A stretch of 64,000 nt of DNA from Pararhizobium sp. IMCC21322 (GTDB lineage Bacteria; Pseudomonadota; Alphaproteobacteria; Rhizobiales; GCA-2746425), in the NCBI RefSeq assembly GCF_030758295.1, contig NZ_CP132335.1:434001-498000 (forward strand). Reading direction: 5' to 3'. Position 1 is the first letter of the stretch; the number at the start of each line of letters is the position of its first letter. A program made the translations under genes and the position numbers. The notes under the pieces are model-generated. The model was not told the DNA's origin. It made no database searches and saw nothing but the letters and a program-made list of their open reading frames with translations. Shown here piece by piece: positions 7,727 to 16,474 of this stretch.

Positions 7727-8620
7727 TCAAAACTTCGCCTCGCCTCCATCCCGTGGGAAATTCTCACCAAGGAACTTCATGAATTTTCGCACGCGCGGTT
7801 CTTGATAGGACTCTCTTGACGCAACAAGCCAGAGCCCGCTGGTCAGGTCTTCCGTTGTGAAGCACATGACAAGGTCGGGAAGCTGGTCGCCTTCCACACA
7901 TGGGAGCACACCGATGGCCTCTTCGGTCCGCAATGAAGCCGACATGGTAATGATGGAATCCACCGTGCTGACGACCTTTGTTCTGTCGACATATTGATCC
8001 AGCCACTTCAGGAGTTTTACACCTTTAATCATCGCCTCGGGGTAGCTCAGAACCGGATGGTGGATCAGTTCATCTATCGACCGTGGCATCCCGTTCGCCG
8101 CAAGATAGGTTTTGCTGCAATAGATTCCCCACCTGACGGATGGCAGCTTTTTGACGATCAGAGTATCGCCCTCAATCCTGTCGGCGGCGCGAATTGCAAT
8201 ATCTGCTTCGCCATTTTCCAACGACACATAATGTTCTGCCGAATTTGTCTCAAAATGGATATCCGGACTGTGTTTTCGAAATTCCGATATCAATGGAAGC
8301 ACCCAGTGGGCCATGCTGGAATGTGCAGCAGTAACCCGGATTTTCCCATCTACCGTGCGCGCCAAATGGCTTGCCCGGGCTAAGACATTTTCAGCAGCTT
8401 CCCCCATATTCGCTGCAACTTCCATCAATGCGCTGCCTTGAGACGTCAGCGAATATCCGCGTGTGTCACGTTCAAACAGCGTCAGCCCCAAGGCGGTTTC
8501 CAGCGCATGCATGCGTCTGCCAACGGTCGTCTGGTTGATGTTCAATTTTCGTGAAGCCGCCAGTGTCGATCCTTCGCGCGCGACAGCAAGAAAAATGCGT
8601 ATGTCGTTCCAGTCAAGCAT
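7727..8620 (-). CDS. LysR-family transcriptional regulator
   Basis: The 297-residue protein has the N-terminal LysR winged helix-turn-helix (residues 4-62, LAVAREGSTLAASRKLNINQTTVGRRMHALE is split here across helices 1-3) followed by an effector-binding domain. It is transcribed away from the sulfotransferase gene across a 143-bp shared promoter region, the usual arrangement for a LysR protein controlling its divergent neighbour. The effector is unknown. The start ATG at 8620 gives the standard family N-terminus MLDWNDIRIFLAV. Confidence 0.9.
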   Translation of the reverse strand: MLDWNDIRIFLAVAREGSTLAASRKLNINQTTVGRRMHALETALGLTLFERDTRGYSLTSQGSALMEVAANMGEAAENVLARASHLARTVDGKIRVTAAHSSMAHWVLPLISEFRKHSPDIHFETNSAEHYVSLENGEADIAIRAADRIEGDTLIVKKLPSVRWGIYCSKTYLAANGMPRSIDELIHHPVLSYPEAMIKGVKLLKWLDQYVDRTKVVSTVDSIITMSASLRTEEAIGVLPCVEGDQLPDLVMCFTTEDLTSGLWLVASRESYQEPRVRKFMKFLGENFPRDGGEAKF

Positions 8621-8763
8621 GGCCCCTCACTCCAGACCCCTCACTCCAGGCCACAGACTCCAGTCTGCACGGATGCCTAGCTGTTATGCAAGAGCGTGGA
8701 TACCCAACGTGCCTTGCCGGGATCATGCTGAATGTGCAGCCCAATCAAGCAAGGAGACAGCAA
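8621..8763. promoter_or_regulatory. Divergent LysR/sulfotransferase promoter region with 14-bp repeat
   Basis: This gap separates the divergent regulator and sulfotransferase genes and should hold both promoters. CCCCTCACTCCAG occurs at 8623-8635 and 8637-8649 (14-bp period), and a small inverted repeat AGACTCCAGTCT follows. AAGGAGACAGCAA at 8751-8763 is the strong ribosome binding site that fixes the sulfotransferase start at 8764. Confidence 0.55.
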
Positions 8764-9660
8764 ATGACCGCGATACCAGCCAAAACCCGAGAAATGCACA
8801 ATCATCACATGGACAGCACGGTGTGGAACGATATCGACTTTCGTGACGATGACATTGTAATCGCGACTTATGCCAAATCGGGCACATCCTGGATGCAACA
8901 GATTGTCAGCCAGCTGATTTTTCAGGGGCAGGAAGGATTGCCAGTCGCTGAAATGTCGCCCTGGGTTGATCTTCGTGTGCCGCCGAAAGAAGTCAAGCTT
9001 CCAGCAATTGCTGGCCAGGAGCATCGTCGATTCATGAAAACGCATCTGCCAGTCGATGCTCTGGTTTTCTCCGATAAAGCCAAATATCTGTATGTCGGGC
9101 GAGACGCCCGGGATGTCATGTGGTCATTGCACAATCACCACGCCAATGCGAACGACATGTGGTACCAGGCATTGAATGAAACGCCTGGGCGCGTTGGCCC
9201 GGAGATTGGCAAGCCGCCCGAAAGTAGGGCTGAGTATTTCACCTACTGGCTGGACAATGACGGTGCACCGTTCTGGCCCTATTGGGAAAATGTACGCAGC
9301 TGGTGGGAAATCCGCGATCTTGCCAACGTCAAACTGCTTCACTTTGCCGATCTCAAGCGTGATCTGCCTGGCCAACTTCGTGACATTGCCGCGTTTCTGG
9401 ATATCGACATCGCTCCGGACACGATGGACGATATCCTGCATCACTGTTCCTTTCACTACATGAAGGAACATGCGCCTGAGTCAGTTCCTCTGGGCGGCGC
9501 GTTTTGGGATGGTGGTGCGAAGACCTTCATTCACAAAGGCACCAACGGGCGTTGGCGCGACGAACTGGAAGCTGAGGTGAGTGAGCGGTATTTATCTCGT
9601 GCCGAGCAGGAACTGGGTCCGGACTGCGCCAGGTGGCTGGCTCAGGGATCACTTGGCTGA
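8764..9660 (+). CDS. PAPS-dependent sulfotransferase
   Basis: The 298-residue cytosolic enzyme has the SULT fold signatures: the 5'-phosphosulfate loop YAKSGTSWMQQ (Lys38), the catalytic-His segment KTHLP (His94), and the 3'-phosphate block YVGRDARDVMWSLHNHH (Arg113, Ser121). It also keeps the C-terminal KGTNGRWRDEL, which corresponds to the KG..G.W cofactor loop. It transfers sulfate from PAPS to a hydroxyl or amine; the acceptor is unknown. The start at 8764 follows AAGGAGACAG; a longer frame reaching 8551 would overlap the divergent regulator. Two sulfatases lie 4-10 kb downstream. Confidence 0.88.
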   Translation: MTAIPAKTREMHNHHMDSTVWNDIDFRDDDIVIATYAKSGTSWMQQIVSQLIFQGQEGLPVAEMSPWVDLRVPPKEVKLPAIAGQEHRRFMKTHLPVDALVFSDKAKYLYVGRDARDVMWSLHNHHANANDMWYQALNETPGRVGPEIGKPPESRAEYFTYWLDNDGAPFWPYWENVRSWWEIRDLANVKLLHFADLKRDLPGQLRDIAAFLDIDIAPDTMDDILHHCSFHYMKEHAPESVPLGGAFWDGGAKTFIHKGTNGRWRDELEAEVSERYLSRAEQELGPDCARWLAQGSLG

Positions 9661-9671
9661 GCCAATACCAG

Positions 9672-9703
9672 ATGAGGGGCGCAACAGGCGTCCCTCATTA
9701 TTA
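9672..9703 (+). terminator. Stem-loop terminator after the sulfotransferase gene
   Basis: An 11-bp stem (ATGAGGGGCGC paired with GCGTCCCTCAT, one G-T pair) with an AACAG loop is followed by TATTATG. It lies 12 bp after the sulfotransferase stop, between convergent genes. Confidence 0.6.
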
Positions 9704-9726
9704 TGCAGGTCTCCACAACGTTTTAT

Positions 9727-11193
9727 CTAAGACCCATTTGCAGCCTGAAGTTCCAAGTCTGCGCCACACTCCAGAACCTTGTCGATGAAAAAGTCCAGAT
9801 CTTCCCGTTTGGTGCGATGGTTGTTGATTGCCACCCGCAGGCAGTGCTTTCCTGCGATCGTCGTATCAGAGGGAACAGCGAAGCCAGACTCCTGTAATCT
9901 CAGCATTATTTCTGTATTGATTTCTCTCAGCGCCGCTTCATCGGTGGTATTGTTTACGTATCGGAAACAAATGATGTTGAGCCCGACAGGAGCAACGATT
10001 TCCAGTTTCGGCTGGCTACGAACAAGTTGTTCCAGATACTGCGCCTGCTCGATATTCTGATCGATCAAGCGACCGAATTTCTCAACACCGTTTTCTTTCA
10101 GTGACATCCAGATTTTAAGGGCCTTGAAGCCACGACTAAGCTCAAACCCATAATCACCCAAAAACTTGCCGGCTATGACGCCTCGGGTCTGCAACTGAAG
10201 ATATTCGCCATGCATTTCAAACGTTTCATAATGCTGTTTGGCATCGCGTAAAAGAACGCATCCGGCCTCAAACGGAGTATGCAGCCACTTGTGTGGATCA
10301 AGCGCAATTGAATCTGCCAACTCCATTCCATCAACGAGAGCCTTGTGCTTGGGCGCGATCCGCAAAAGCGCACCAATACACCCATCGACATGAAACCAGA
10401 TCGCATGTCGTTGACATATTTCAGCAATCGCATTGAGGTCATCAAGCGCACCGGTATTCGTTGTACCGGCCGTGCCAATGACGCAGGCAGGCTTGATGCC
10501 GGCAGCAATGTCTTCAAGAATGGCCTTTTCAAGGGCCGCAATATCCATTTTCTGATGGTCGTCACTTGGGATCTCGGCCAGGGACCTTGCGCCCAACCCC
10601 AATGATTCAAGCGCTTTCTGATGGCAGCTATGCACCTGGTCCGATGCGTAGAACCGCAACGGTTGAGGCATTGCCATAATTCCGTCCGCACGCACGTCAA
10701 TCCCAGCCATGACATTGCGGGCAACCGTATGTGCCACCATGTTCGCCATGGAACCGCCGCTGGTTAATGTGCCGCTGGCGCTGGGCGGAAACCCCATCAA
10801 TTCTTTGAACCAGTCAACAACTTGACTGTCCAGCATGACCGCAGCTGAGTTGCCGCCACCCAGGTTCGACCCCTCCACTGCAGCCAGAAAATCCCCCAGC
10901 GCTCCGGTAAAATTGCCGGACCCCATATACCAACCCCAAAAGCGCGGTTGAATATTGCCCATCGAATACGGAAGAAGGTTTTCTCGCAATTCCTCATAAA
11001 CGGCTTCAAGCTCCTGCGGGCCCATTGGTGCAGGAGTTTTGAAATGAGCTCGCACATGGTCTGGCATCTCCTGCCAAACACCGCGCTCGCGCACAGTGTC
11101 GAGATGCCGGATCGCATCATCAACCATGTCATGTGCCAATCTGCGAGAGGGTTCCCAGTCCTCGGGATCAAGTGTTTCCTCAAAGTTGTTCAT
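9727..11193 (-). CDS. Group II PLP-dependent amino-acid decarboxylase
   Basis: The 488-residue protein matches the aromatic-amino-acid/glutamate decarboxylase family (fold type I). Visible motifs are GTLTSGGSMANMVA, VHSCHQKALESLG (His that stacks on PLP), the cofactor Asp in WFHVDGCIGA, and the Schiff-base Lys at about residue 302 in DPHKWLHTPFE. It removes the carboxyl group of an L-amino acid to give an amine; the substrate cannot be named. I chose the ATG at 11193 (MNNFEETLD), because the extension to 11286 lacks family-like sequence. It converges on the sulfotransferase gene. Confidence 0.87.
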   Translation of the reverse strand: MNNFEETLDPEDWEPSRRLAHDMVDDAIRHLDTVRERGVWQEMPDHVRAHFKTPAPMGPQELEAVYEELRENLLPYSMGNIQPRFWGWYMGSGNFTGALGDFLAAVEGSNLGGGNSAAVMLDSQVVDWFKELMGFPPSASGTLTSGGSMANMVAHTVARNVMAGIDVRADGIMAMPQPLRFYASDQVHSCHQKALESLGLGARSLAEIPSDDHQKMDIAALEKAILEDIAAGIKPACVIGTAGTTNTGALDDLNAIAEICQRHAIWFHVDGCIGALLRIAPKHKALVDGMELADSIALDPHKWLHTPFEAGCVLLRDAKQHYETFEMHGEYLQLQTRGVIAGKFLGDYGFELSRGFKALKIWMSLKENGVEKFGRLIDQNIEQAQYLEQLVRSQPKLEIVAPVGLNIICFRYVNNTTDEAALREINTEIMLRLQESGFAVPSDTTIAGKHCLRVAINNHRTKREDLDFFIDKVLECGADLELQAANGS

Positions 11194-11445
11194 AATCCAG
11201 TTAGCCCCATTGGATGTCCCGACAAAGACCGCCATTGGAATGGTTGTGGGCCAAATGCGCAAGGCAACTATGCAAACTGGTATCAAACGGGGTTCAAATC
11301 ATAATGCAGGAAGAAAGCCGATTGCCCCGAACGGCATTGCAAGTTGAGCCCAGAGAAATTTGCGCATGGACATGGCTCGGTCGCGGATCTGGACTGAGGC
11401 CTTTTGGTGAAAGCTCTGCAAAATATGCGGCGCGTCGTCCATGGA

Positions 11446-11811
11446 TTACCCGTGTTGCACGATCACCGATACAAAGTCTTCTTCGCTTGTGACCGCCGTG
11501 TGATGGCCCTTGCCGTGATTGTCTTCCATGCACCAGACATCGCCGCAACCTATGTCCCGCACCTCACCGTCACTGGCGGTTACTCGGACGCTTCCGGAAA
11601 GGCAGATAAGCTTTTGTCGAACGGGTGTCGGGTGAATGGGCTCATTCCAACCGGAGCGAAGCCTGAGGAACATCATTTGTGTGACGGGTTCCGGCTCAGA
11701 GACTTCGATTTTTTGCGCCGGTGGAGCAAATACGCGCTCCTCAAACGCGACTTCAACATCTTGCCAATGACTTTCGCCTTCAGCATCGGAGTATAATCTC
11801 TGGAATTTCAA
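11446..11811 (-). CDS. Cupin-domain protein
   Basis: The 121-residue protein is a small single-domain cupin. A beta-rich core contains IHPTPVRQKLICLSGSVRVTASDGEVRDIGCGDVWCMEDNHGKGHHT, which keeps the G(x)5-HxH-like and G-D-V spacing of cupin motifs 1 and 2, with His residues able to bind a metal. No signal peptide is present. It lies 250 bp upstream of the decarboxylase on the same strand. Function is unknown. Confidence 0.72.
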   Translation of the reverse strand: MKFQRLYSDAEGESHWQDVEVAFEERVFAPPAQKIEVSEPEPVTQMMFLRLRSGWNEPIHPTPVRQKLICLSGSVRVTASDGEVRDIGCGDVWCMEDNHGKGHHTAVTSEEDFVSVIVQHG

Positions 11812-12093
11812 CAGACTTCCTCTCTGAAAATGCCTTCAATAAAACTTTAGCGCCGCGCATTTTTTATGTCCATGCAGACATTGGGATTGCGCATCTGGAA
11901 GTCGTGCCAAACGATATGGCCTGTAGTGGCATCGGCTGTCATTATTGGCCCCGTTAGCGGCCAGGTTTTTCAACGCTCATTGGATAAGACACTACGATTG
12001 ATCAATGGGGCGCTTCCAGAGAGCCAAATTTGATATATTGGTGATTTCAATTTAAAAAAGATCAATGTTAAATTGAATTTTGGGGATTCTACC

Positions 12094-12918
12094 TTGGCAA
12101 ACAGATATTTCATCCGCAGAGCATTTGCCCATTTGATAGATTTCATACTTGTTTCTATCGTGTTTGCGTTCATCACCGTCGCGCTAAATTCAGTATTTGA
12201 CGTTCAATTCATCGCCCCGGGTTTCTACAAATCCACAGCATGCGTACCCCAACAAATAGTCTCCGCCGAAAGAATGCAGGAACTGTTGCCGACATCTGCG
12301 GGGCAGGTACTTCATCAGTCAATCTGCAGAACAACCAACATGGGTTTGACGACCCATAACACCGTGGTCCTGCGTCGCTCGGGGATAGCCGATAATGGCA
12401 ATACAACAACAACCATAGAATATTTGGTGGATGAAAGTGGCAAGCAGACCGTTGCGTATTCCATGGAACCGTTTCTGGTGCTTTTGGCTCCATTGATATT
12501 TGCGGGTTTGATCACGATGAGAGGAAAAACATTCGGGAAACAGGCTCTCGGTCTCGTAATTTTTGACAGCCACCTGGAAAAACCCAAACTGTTGGCAGCA
12601 CTCAAACGTGAATACCTTAAAGCACTGTTTTTTGTATTAGGCGGGCTGATTGGCATTTATGGAATGTTCCAAAATTCGAATGAAAACCTTGATCAATTGG
12701 CTGCCGATTTAGATTCATTGGCAGCTTCAATAGGCGGGGCAGGGTTCTGGCTGATCATGGGTGTCGGGTTGGCGGTGTTGCTGGGGTTGTTTTGGTACAC
12801 ATTTGGCTCGTTTATTCGCTGGAGAGGGCGCACATATTGGGACAAGTGGAGCAATTTGGACGTGGGCACAAATAATGATCTGCTTGATTTAATCAGTGCC
12901 AGGGACCGCAACGGCTAA
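12094..12918 (+). CDS. RDD-family membrane protein
   Basis: The 274-residue protein starts with the family's charged segment NRYFIRRAFAHLIDFILVS (an R-x-x-A-x-x-x-D pattern), then a membrane helix, a periplasmic loop with two Cys (residues about 48 and 76), and three further hydrophobic segments, including GKTFGKQALGLVIFD, the G-K-x-x-x-G motif of RDD proteins. The start is a TTG at 12094 with GGGGATT six bases upstream. RDD proteins are small integral membrane proteins, some linked to ion or osmolyte transport. The role here is not known; the gene stands alone. Confidence 0.75.
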   Translation: MANRYFIRRAFAHLIDFILVSIVFAFITVALNSVFDVQFIAPGFYKSTACVPQQIVSAERMQELLPTSAGQVLHQSICRTTNMGLTTHNTVVLRRSGIADNGNTTTTIEYLVDESGKQTVAYSMEPFLVLLAPLIFAGLITMRGKTFGKQALGLVIFDSHLEKPKLLAALKREYLKALFFVLGGLIGIYGMFQNSNENLDQLAADLDSLAASIGGAGFWLIMGVGLAVLLGLFWYTFGSFIRWRGRTYWDKWSNLDVGTNNDLLDLISARDRNG

Positions 12919-13009
12919 CTTGCCGATGCGCACTTTGGTGCGCCTGACCCATCATGGTGACTGTTCGGGCCTCACGACCAAAAGGCTAATCATCGGGTTT
13001 TGCCAACAC

Positions 13010-13226
13010 AAATGCCTCGTCTACCACTGCCGCAAACAGTGGCACCCGGCGCTATGGACGACGTGAGGAAAACAGACACAGCATTGCCGTCTTCAATATT
13101 GATATCTGCAATGTTGATATCAGTTCTGCTCAACACCGGTTGCGCCAATAAGGACTGCCAGCGCGAAATCCTGTTGGCTGAAGAGCCCAGGCAGTGCTGG
13201 ATCATTCTCCGACCGTATTCCCGGCA
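13010..13226 (-). pseudogene. Decayed C-terminal fragment of an enolase-superfamily gene
   Basis: On the minus strand, 13138-13212 reads PALPGLFSQQDFALAVLIGATGVEQN, split here as PALPGLFSQQDFALAV and LIGATGVEQN. It closely matches MPGISTQQDFALAALIGATHVERN of the intact enzyme at 20647-22074. A stop follows, then about 30 codons are missing, and the match resumes in another frame with NIEDGNAVS...LTSSIAPGATV against RIEDGSVSLKSLSVPGLAVAT. No start or catalytic domain remains. The fragment is therefore a frameshifted, internally deleted relic of a second copy or close homologue, left beside the first sulfatase gene. Confidence 0.78.
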
Positions 13227-13250
13227 CTTCGTCTGAAGGGAGATCTAATG

Positions 13251-13269
13251 TGATAGGCGGAGCCTATCA
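13251..13269. promoter_or_regulatory. Perfect 8-bp inverted repeat upstream of the first sulfatase
   Basis: TGATAGGC-GGA-GCCTATCA is a perfect dyad 68 bp upstream of the sulfatase start. Size and symmetry suit a dimeric repressor site. No second copy was seen in the window, and the cognate regulator is unknown. Confidence 0.45.
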
Positions 13270-13336
13270 ACTAATCCAATATTATTATTTGCGCTGATGA
13301 GCATATTCGGTGATTCCTAATACAGGAGGACCCACG

Positions 13337-14872
13337 ATGCGAAAAAGCAGACCAAACATCATCCTTGTGACCACAGATCAGCATCGCGGAGATTGCTTTG
13401 GTTTTGAAGGGCGTGCCGTCAAAACACCACATCTTGATGAATTTGCCCGCAAGGGAACGCGGTTCTCCAATTGCACAACAGCCAACCCGATTTGCCAGCC
13501 CTCCCGTGCTTCAATCCTGACCGGGCTTTTCCCATTGACCCATGGTGTCAAGGATAATGGCATCGATTTGCCGCTGGAAACCGGCGAAAATGGCTGGGCT
13601 GGCAAGTTGGCCGCTTCGGGCTACGCAACCGGCTTCATAGGCAAGCCGCATCTGTCAACGGTTCGCACGTTTGAACCCACTGGCCGTCCGGAATGCCTGT
13701 CCAGTACGCCGGATTACAATATGGACGAATGGTCTGGTCCCTATATGGGCTTCGATCATTGTGAGTTGATGCTGATGGGGCATTTCAATCTCAAACCCAG
13801 CCCGCCGCCCCATGTGCTGCACTATGAAAACTGGTTCTTTGCCGATGGCCGTGGTGCGGAAAAACTGGAAGCACATGAGACACGCCTGCCGCCGGAATCC
13901 GGCTTTGAGCAGGTCTGGCATTCTGCATTGCCGTCAGCCTGGCATACATCCTCCTGGTGCGGTGACCGTGCGGTTGAGTTCATCAAAGGCAAGCATGAAG
14001 ACCCCTTTGCGCTTTGGGTGTCGATTCCTGACCCACACACGCCCTTCGATGCGCCCGAGCCGTGGAGCCGGATGCATGATCCCAAAGACGTGGATTTACC
14101 GCCAGAACGCGTGCGAGACTTTACAGGCAAGCCATGGTGGCACGAGGCGTCACGGAAAAACGAGCCGGTCATGGAAGACGAAGTGTTCCGCAAGATCCGG
14201 GCGAACTGGTCGCGACCCGAGCAGCTTGAGGATGATGTTCTGCGCGAAGTCATCTCCAATTATTACGGTATGATTTCGCTGGCCGACCACACATTCGGAC
14301 GCATCATGAATGCGGTGAGGGAAGCTGGTCTCGACGACAACACCTATGTCATTTTCACCTCTGATCATGGCGACTGGCTGGGTGATCATGGTCTGCTGCT
14401 GAAAGGACCGATGCTGTATGACGGACTGATCCGTGTTGGCTGTCTGATAGCCGGTCCCGGCATTCCTGAAAACAACATAATCGATACACCCATCTCACTC
14501 GTCGATCTGCTCCCCACATTCCTTGAACTGTCAGGTGCAAAGGATGACCGGGACCGGCATGGAAGAAGCCTCATGCCGGTAATCCGAGGAGAGGAAGAAC
14601 GTACGCATTCCTATGTGGAATGGGGATTGGCGGCCTCGCGCTGCGGGGTGGAGCTGGAATTGCGCACAGCCCGCACGCCGGACTGGAAACTGACAGTCGA
14701 TATGTTGTCGGAAGTAGGTGAAATGTATGATCTCTCGAACGATCCTTATGAGGTGAATAATCTGTGGGAAAAGTCCGAACACAGAGATGAGAGGCAGCGA
14801 CTTATGGGCCTGATAAATGAGCGCCCGGACGATATTTTGAAGGAGCCTCTGCCCGTTGTGGGGATGGCCTGA
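13337..14872 (+). CDS. Type I (formylglycine) sulfatase
   Basis: The 511-residue protein is an arylsulfatase-type enzyme. Metal ligands occur in NIILVTTDQHRGD near the start, the formylglycine precursor site is C53-QPSRASILTG, and further conserved blocks are HTPFDAP, FTSDHGDWLGDHGLLLKG and GRSLMP. Cys53 must be oxidised to formylglycine by a separate maturase, not found in this window. No signal peptide is seen, so action is probably cytosolic. The ATG at 13337 follows a strong AGGAGG. It heads a probable operon with the TTT genes (14943-17938), suggesting that the imported substrate is sulfated. Confidence 0.9.
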   Translation: MRKSRPNIILVTTDQHRGDCFGFEGRAVKTPHLDEFARKGTRFSNCTTANPICQPSRASILTGLFPLTHGVKDNGIDLPLETGENGWAGKLAASGYATGFIGKPHLSTVRTFEPTGRPECLSSTPDYNMDEWSGPYMGFDHCELMLMGHFNLKPSPPPHVLHYENWFFADGRGAEKLEAHETRLPPESGFEQVWHSALPSAWHTSSWCGDRAVEFIKGKHEDPFALWVSIPDPHTPFDAPEPWSRMHDPKDVDLPPERVRDFTGKPWWHEASRKNEPVMEDEVFRKIRANWSRPEQLEDDVLREVISNYYGMISLADHTFGRIMNAVREAGLDDNTYVIFTSDHGDWLGDHGLLLKGPMLYDGLIRVGCLIAGPGIPENNIIDTPISLVDLLPTFLELSGAKDDRDRHGRSLMPVIRGEEERTHSYVEWGLAASRCGVELELRTARTPDWKLTVDMLSEVGEMYDLSNDPYEVNNLWEKSEHRDERQRLMGLINERPDDILKEPLPVVGMA

Positions 14873-14942
14873 CTTTTAAGAAAGCCGGCTAAGCAATGGT
14901 CAGAGACGATGAACAAAGAAACTTTAGGTGAGGAGAAATATC

Positions 14943-15875
14943 ATGAAAAGTATAATTGCAGCCGTGGTCGCAACGGTGTTGGCAGGGCCAGCAATGGCGG
15001 AATTCCCGGAAAAGGAAATCACACTGGTGGTGCCCTCTGCACCGGGTGGTTCCGGTGACAGGGTGGCGCGCACGCTGTCGAAATACAATCGTGAAATCAA
15101 GGCCTTCGGTCAGGAAATCACGGTAAAGAACTCTCGCGGTGGCGGTGGCTCTGTCGCCTCTCGCCAGGTCAAGGAGGCTGATCCGGATGGCTACACGATC
15201 CTTTTGTTGCATCAGGGTCTGATTACGGCCAACGTTCTGGGTGTCACAGATTATGGACCGGAAGCGTTTGAACCGCTGGCAGAGGTTGCCCAGCAATGTC
15301 TGGTCTATGTCGGTGCGCCAAAATCTCCCTATGCGGACTACAAGGCTGCGGTTGAGGCTGTCAAAGGCGGAACCAAAATGCGCGAAGCGGCCAACATTGG
15401 CGCGCCGGCCCATTTTGCCTCCATGTATCTCAATGAAGTTGCAGGGATCAATGTATCCCTTGTTCAGGCAGGTCAGGGCTCCGAGCGCCTGGCATCTTTG
15501 ATGGGCGGTCATACCGATGTTTCGATTTTCGCTGTTTCCGAGGCCTTGGCCTATCAGGAAAATGGCTTGAAGCCACTTGTGATCATGTCAGCGGAACGCG
15601 ACCCTGTTTTGCCCGATGTCCCGACCGCAAAAGAGCTTGGTTACGACGCTGAATTTTGCATTGGAAACTGGATTCTCGCTCCCAAGGGCACACCGGATGA
15701 TGTGCTGGCCAAGCTGCAACAGGGCCTGGAAACCCTGATGACTGATCCCGCGCTCGTGAAAGAAATGACGGAAGGCGGGTTCAAGCCGGTTTTTGTGTCC
15801 GGGGATATGCTCGCAGACAAGATCGAGGCCGCGACTGAAACGATCACACGTCTGGGCGAAAAAATCGCCAAATAG
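14943..15875 (+). CDS. tctC: Bug/TctC substrate-binding protein of a TTT transporter
   Basis: The 310-residue periplasmic protein has a Sec signal (MKSIIAAVVATVLAGPAMA) and the Bug-family core EKEITLVVPSAPGGSGDRVARTL, VKNSRGGGGSVASRQV and DPDGYTIL. It binds an organic acid for delivery to the TctAB membrane components, which follow at 16003 and 16475. The ATG at 14943 follows GAGGAGA. Operon position behind a sulfatase suggests a sulfated or sulfate-released sugar acid as ligand; this is inference. Confidence 0.88.
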   Translation: MKSIIAAVVATVLAGPAMAEFPEKEITLVVPSAPGGSGDRVARTLSKYNREIKAFGQEITVKNSRGGGGSVASRQVKEADPDGYTILLLHQGLITANVLGVTDYGPEAFEPLAEVAQQCLVYVGAPKSPYADYKAAVEAVKGGTKMREAANIGAPAHFASMYLNEVAGINVSLVQAGQGSERLASLMGGHTDVSIFAVSEALAYQENGLKPLVIMSAERDPVLPDVPTAKELGYDAEFCIGNWILAPKGTPDDVLAKLQQGLETLMTDPALVKEMTEGGFKPVFVSGDMLADKIEAATETITRLGEKIAK

Positions 15876-15924
15876 GGTGACTTGACACTTCTGGATCGCC
15901 ATCCTGTTGATCCGGAAGGTGTTA

Positions 15925-15967
15925 GCAGACTATCTGCAAATGGCCAGAAGTTGTTTGCAGACTATCT
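15925..15967. repeat. 11-bp direct repeat between tctC and tctB
   Basis: GCAGACTATCT occurs at 15925-15935 and 15957-15967 in the 127-bp gap between the binding-protein and TctB genes. No regulator is assigned. Confidence 0.7.
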
Positions 15968-16002
15968 TTAGATGGAATGCCCGTTTGAACCATGGGGAGG
16001 CT

Positions 16003-16470
16003 ATGGTGCGTTATCTAGCGAATGCCACACTTTGCCTGATCGTTGCGATTGTCACATTGAGTTCAGTTGGCTCCATTCGCGAATTCGGGTTTGACAGTCT
16101 GGGTGGGCGCGCTTTCCCACGCGCCCTTGCAATTTGTTTGATTGTTCTGGCCCTGGTGCAACTGGTCAGAGCCTTTCAGACTTTTCGGCAAACCGGTTCT
16201 GATCAATTCAAACAGTTTTTTGGCACATTGAATCTGCCGCCCAGATCCAATGTAATCGTCACGTTGGCAACGGTGTTTTACGGTCTGGTTCTGCTGTCCG
16301 GCAAGGTGGATTTCATCTGGCTATCAACAGCCTATGTGCTGTGTGCCGGTTTTCTGGCACGTACCAGCCGACACAATTTTACAGTTGCAGCGGCCACCGC
16401 CGGTGCCATTTGTGTGCTGCTTCTGGGGGCCGATATAGGCCTCGGATTCAAGATGATCGGGCAGGGCTAG
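16003..16470 (+). CDS. tctB: TctB small membrane subunit of a TTT transporter
   Basis: The product of about 155 residues has four hydrophobic segments and the TctB-type periplasmic stretch FDSLGGRAFPRALAICLIVLALVQLVRAF. TctB is the poorly conserved small subunit of the Na+-dependent TctABC importer. The start ATG at 16003 is preceded by GGGGAGGCT; a longer frame to 15907 is less likely. TctA starts 5 bp downstream. Confidence 0.8.
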   Translation: MVRYLANATLCLIVAIVTLSSVGSIREFGFDSLGGRAFPRALAICLIVLALVQLVRAFQTFRQTGSDQFKQFFGTLNLPPRSNVIVTLATVFYGLVLLSGKVDFIWLSTAYVLCAGFLARTSRHNFTVAAATAGAICVLLLGADIGLGFKMIGQG

Positions 16471-16474
16471 CCAT

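Noticed and set aside
11945-11970. Terminator TGGCC...GGCCA followed by T run
   Set aside because: The stem is only 5 bp and lies on the strand opposite to the nearest gene end, so support is too weak.
12928-12943. Terminator after the RDD gene
   Set aside because: GCGCAC-TTTG-GTGCGC is a clean hairpin but has no T run, so it was not called as a terminator.
13000-13236. Plus-strand 78-residue frame with a lipobox-like LLNTGC
   Set aside because: The opposite strand aligns with the enolase-superfamily protein, so the plus frame is a by-product of a pseudogene.
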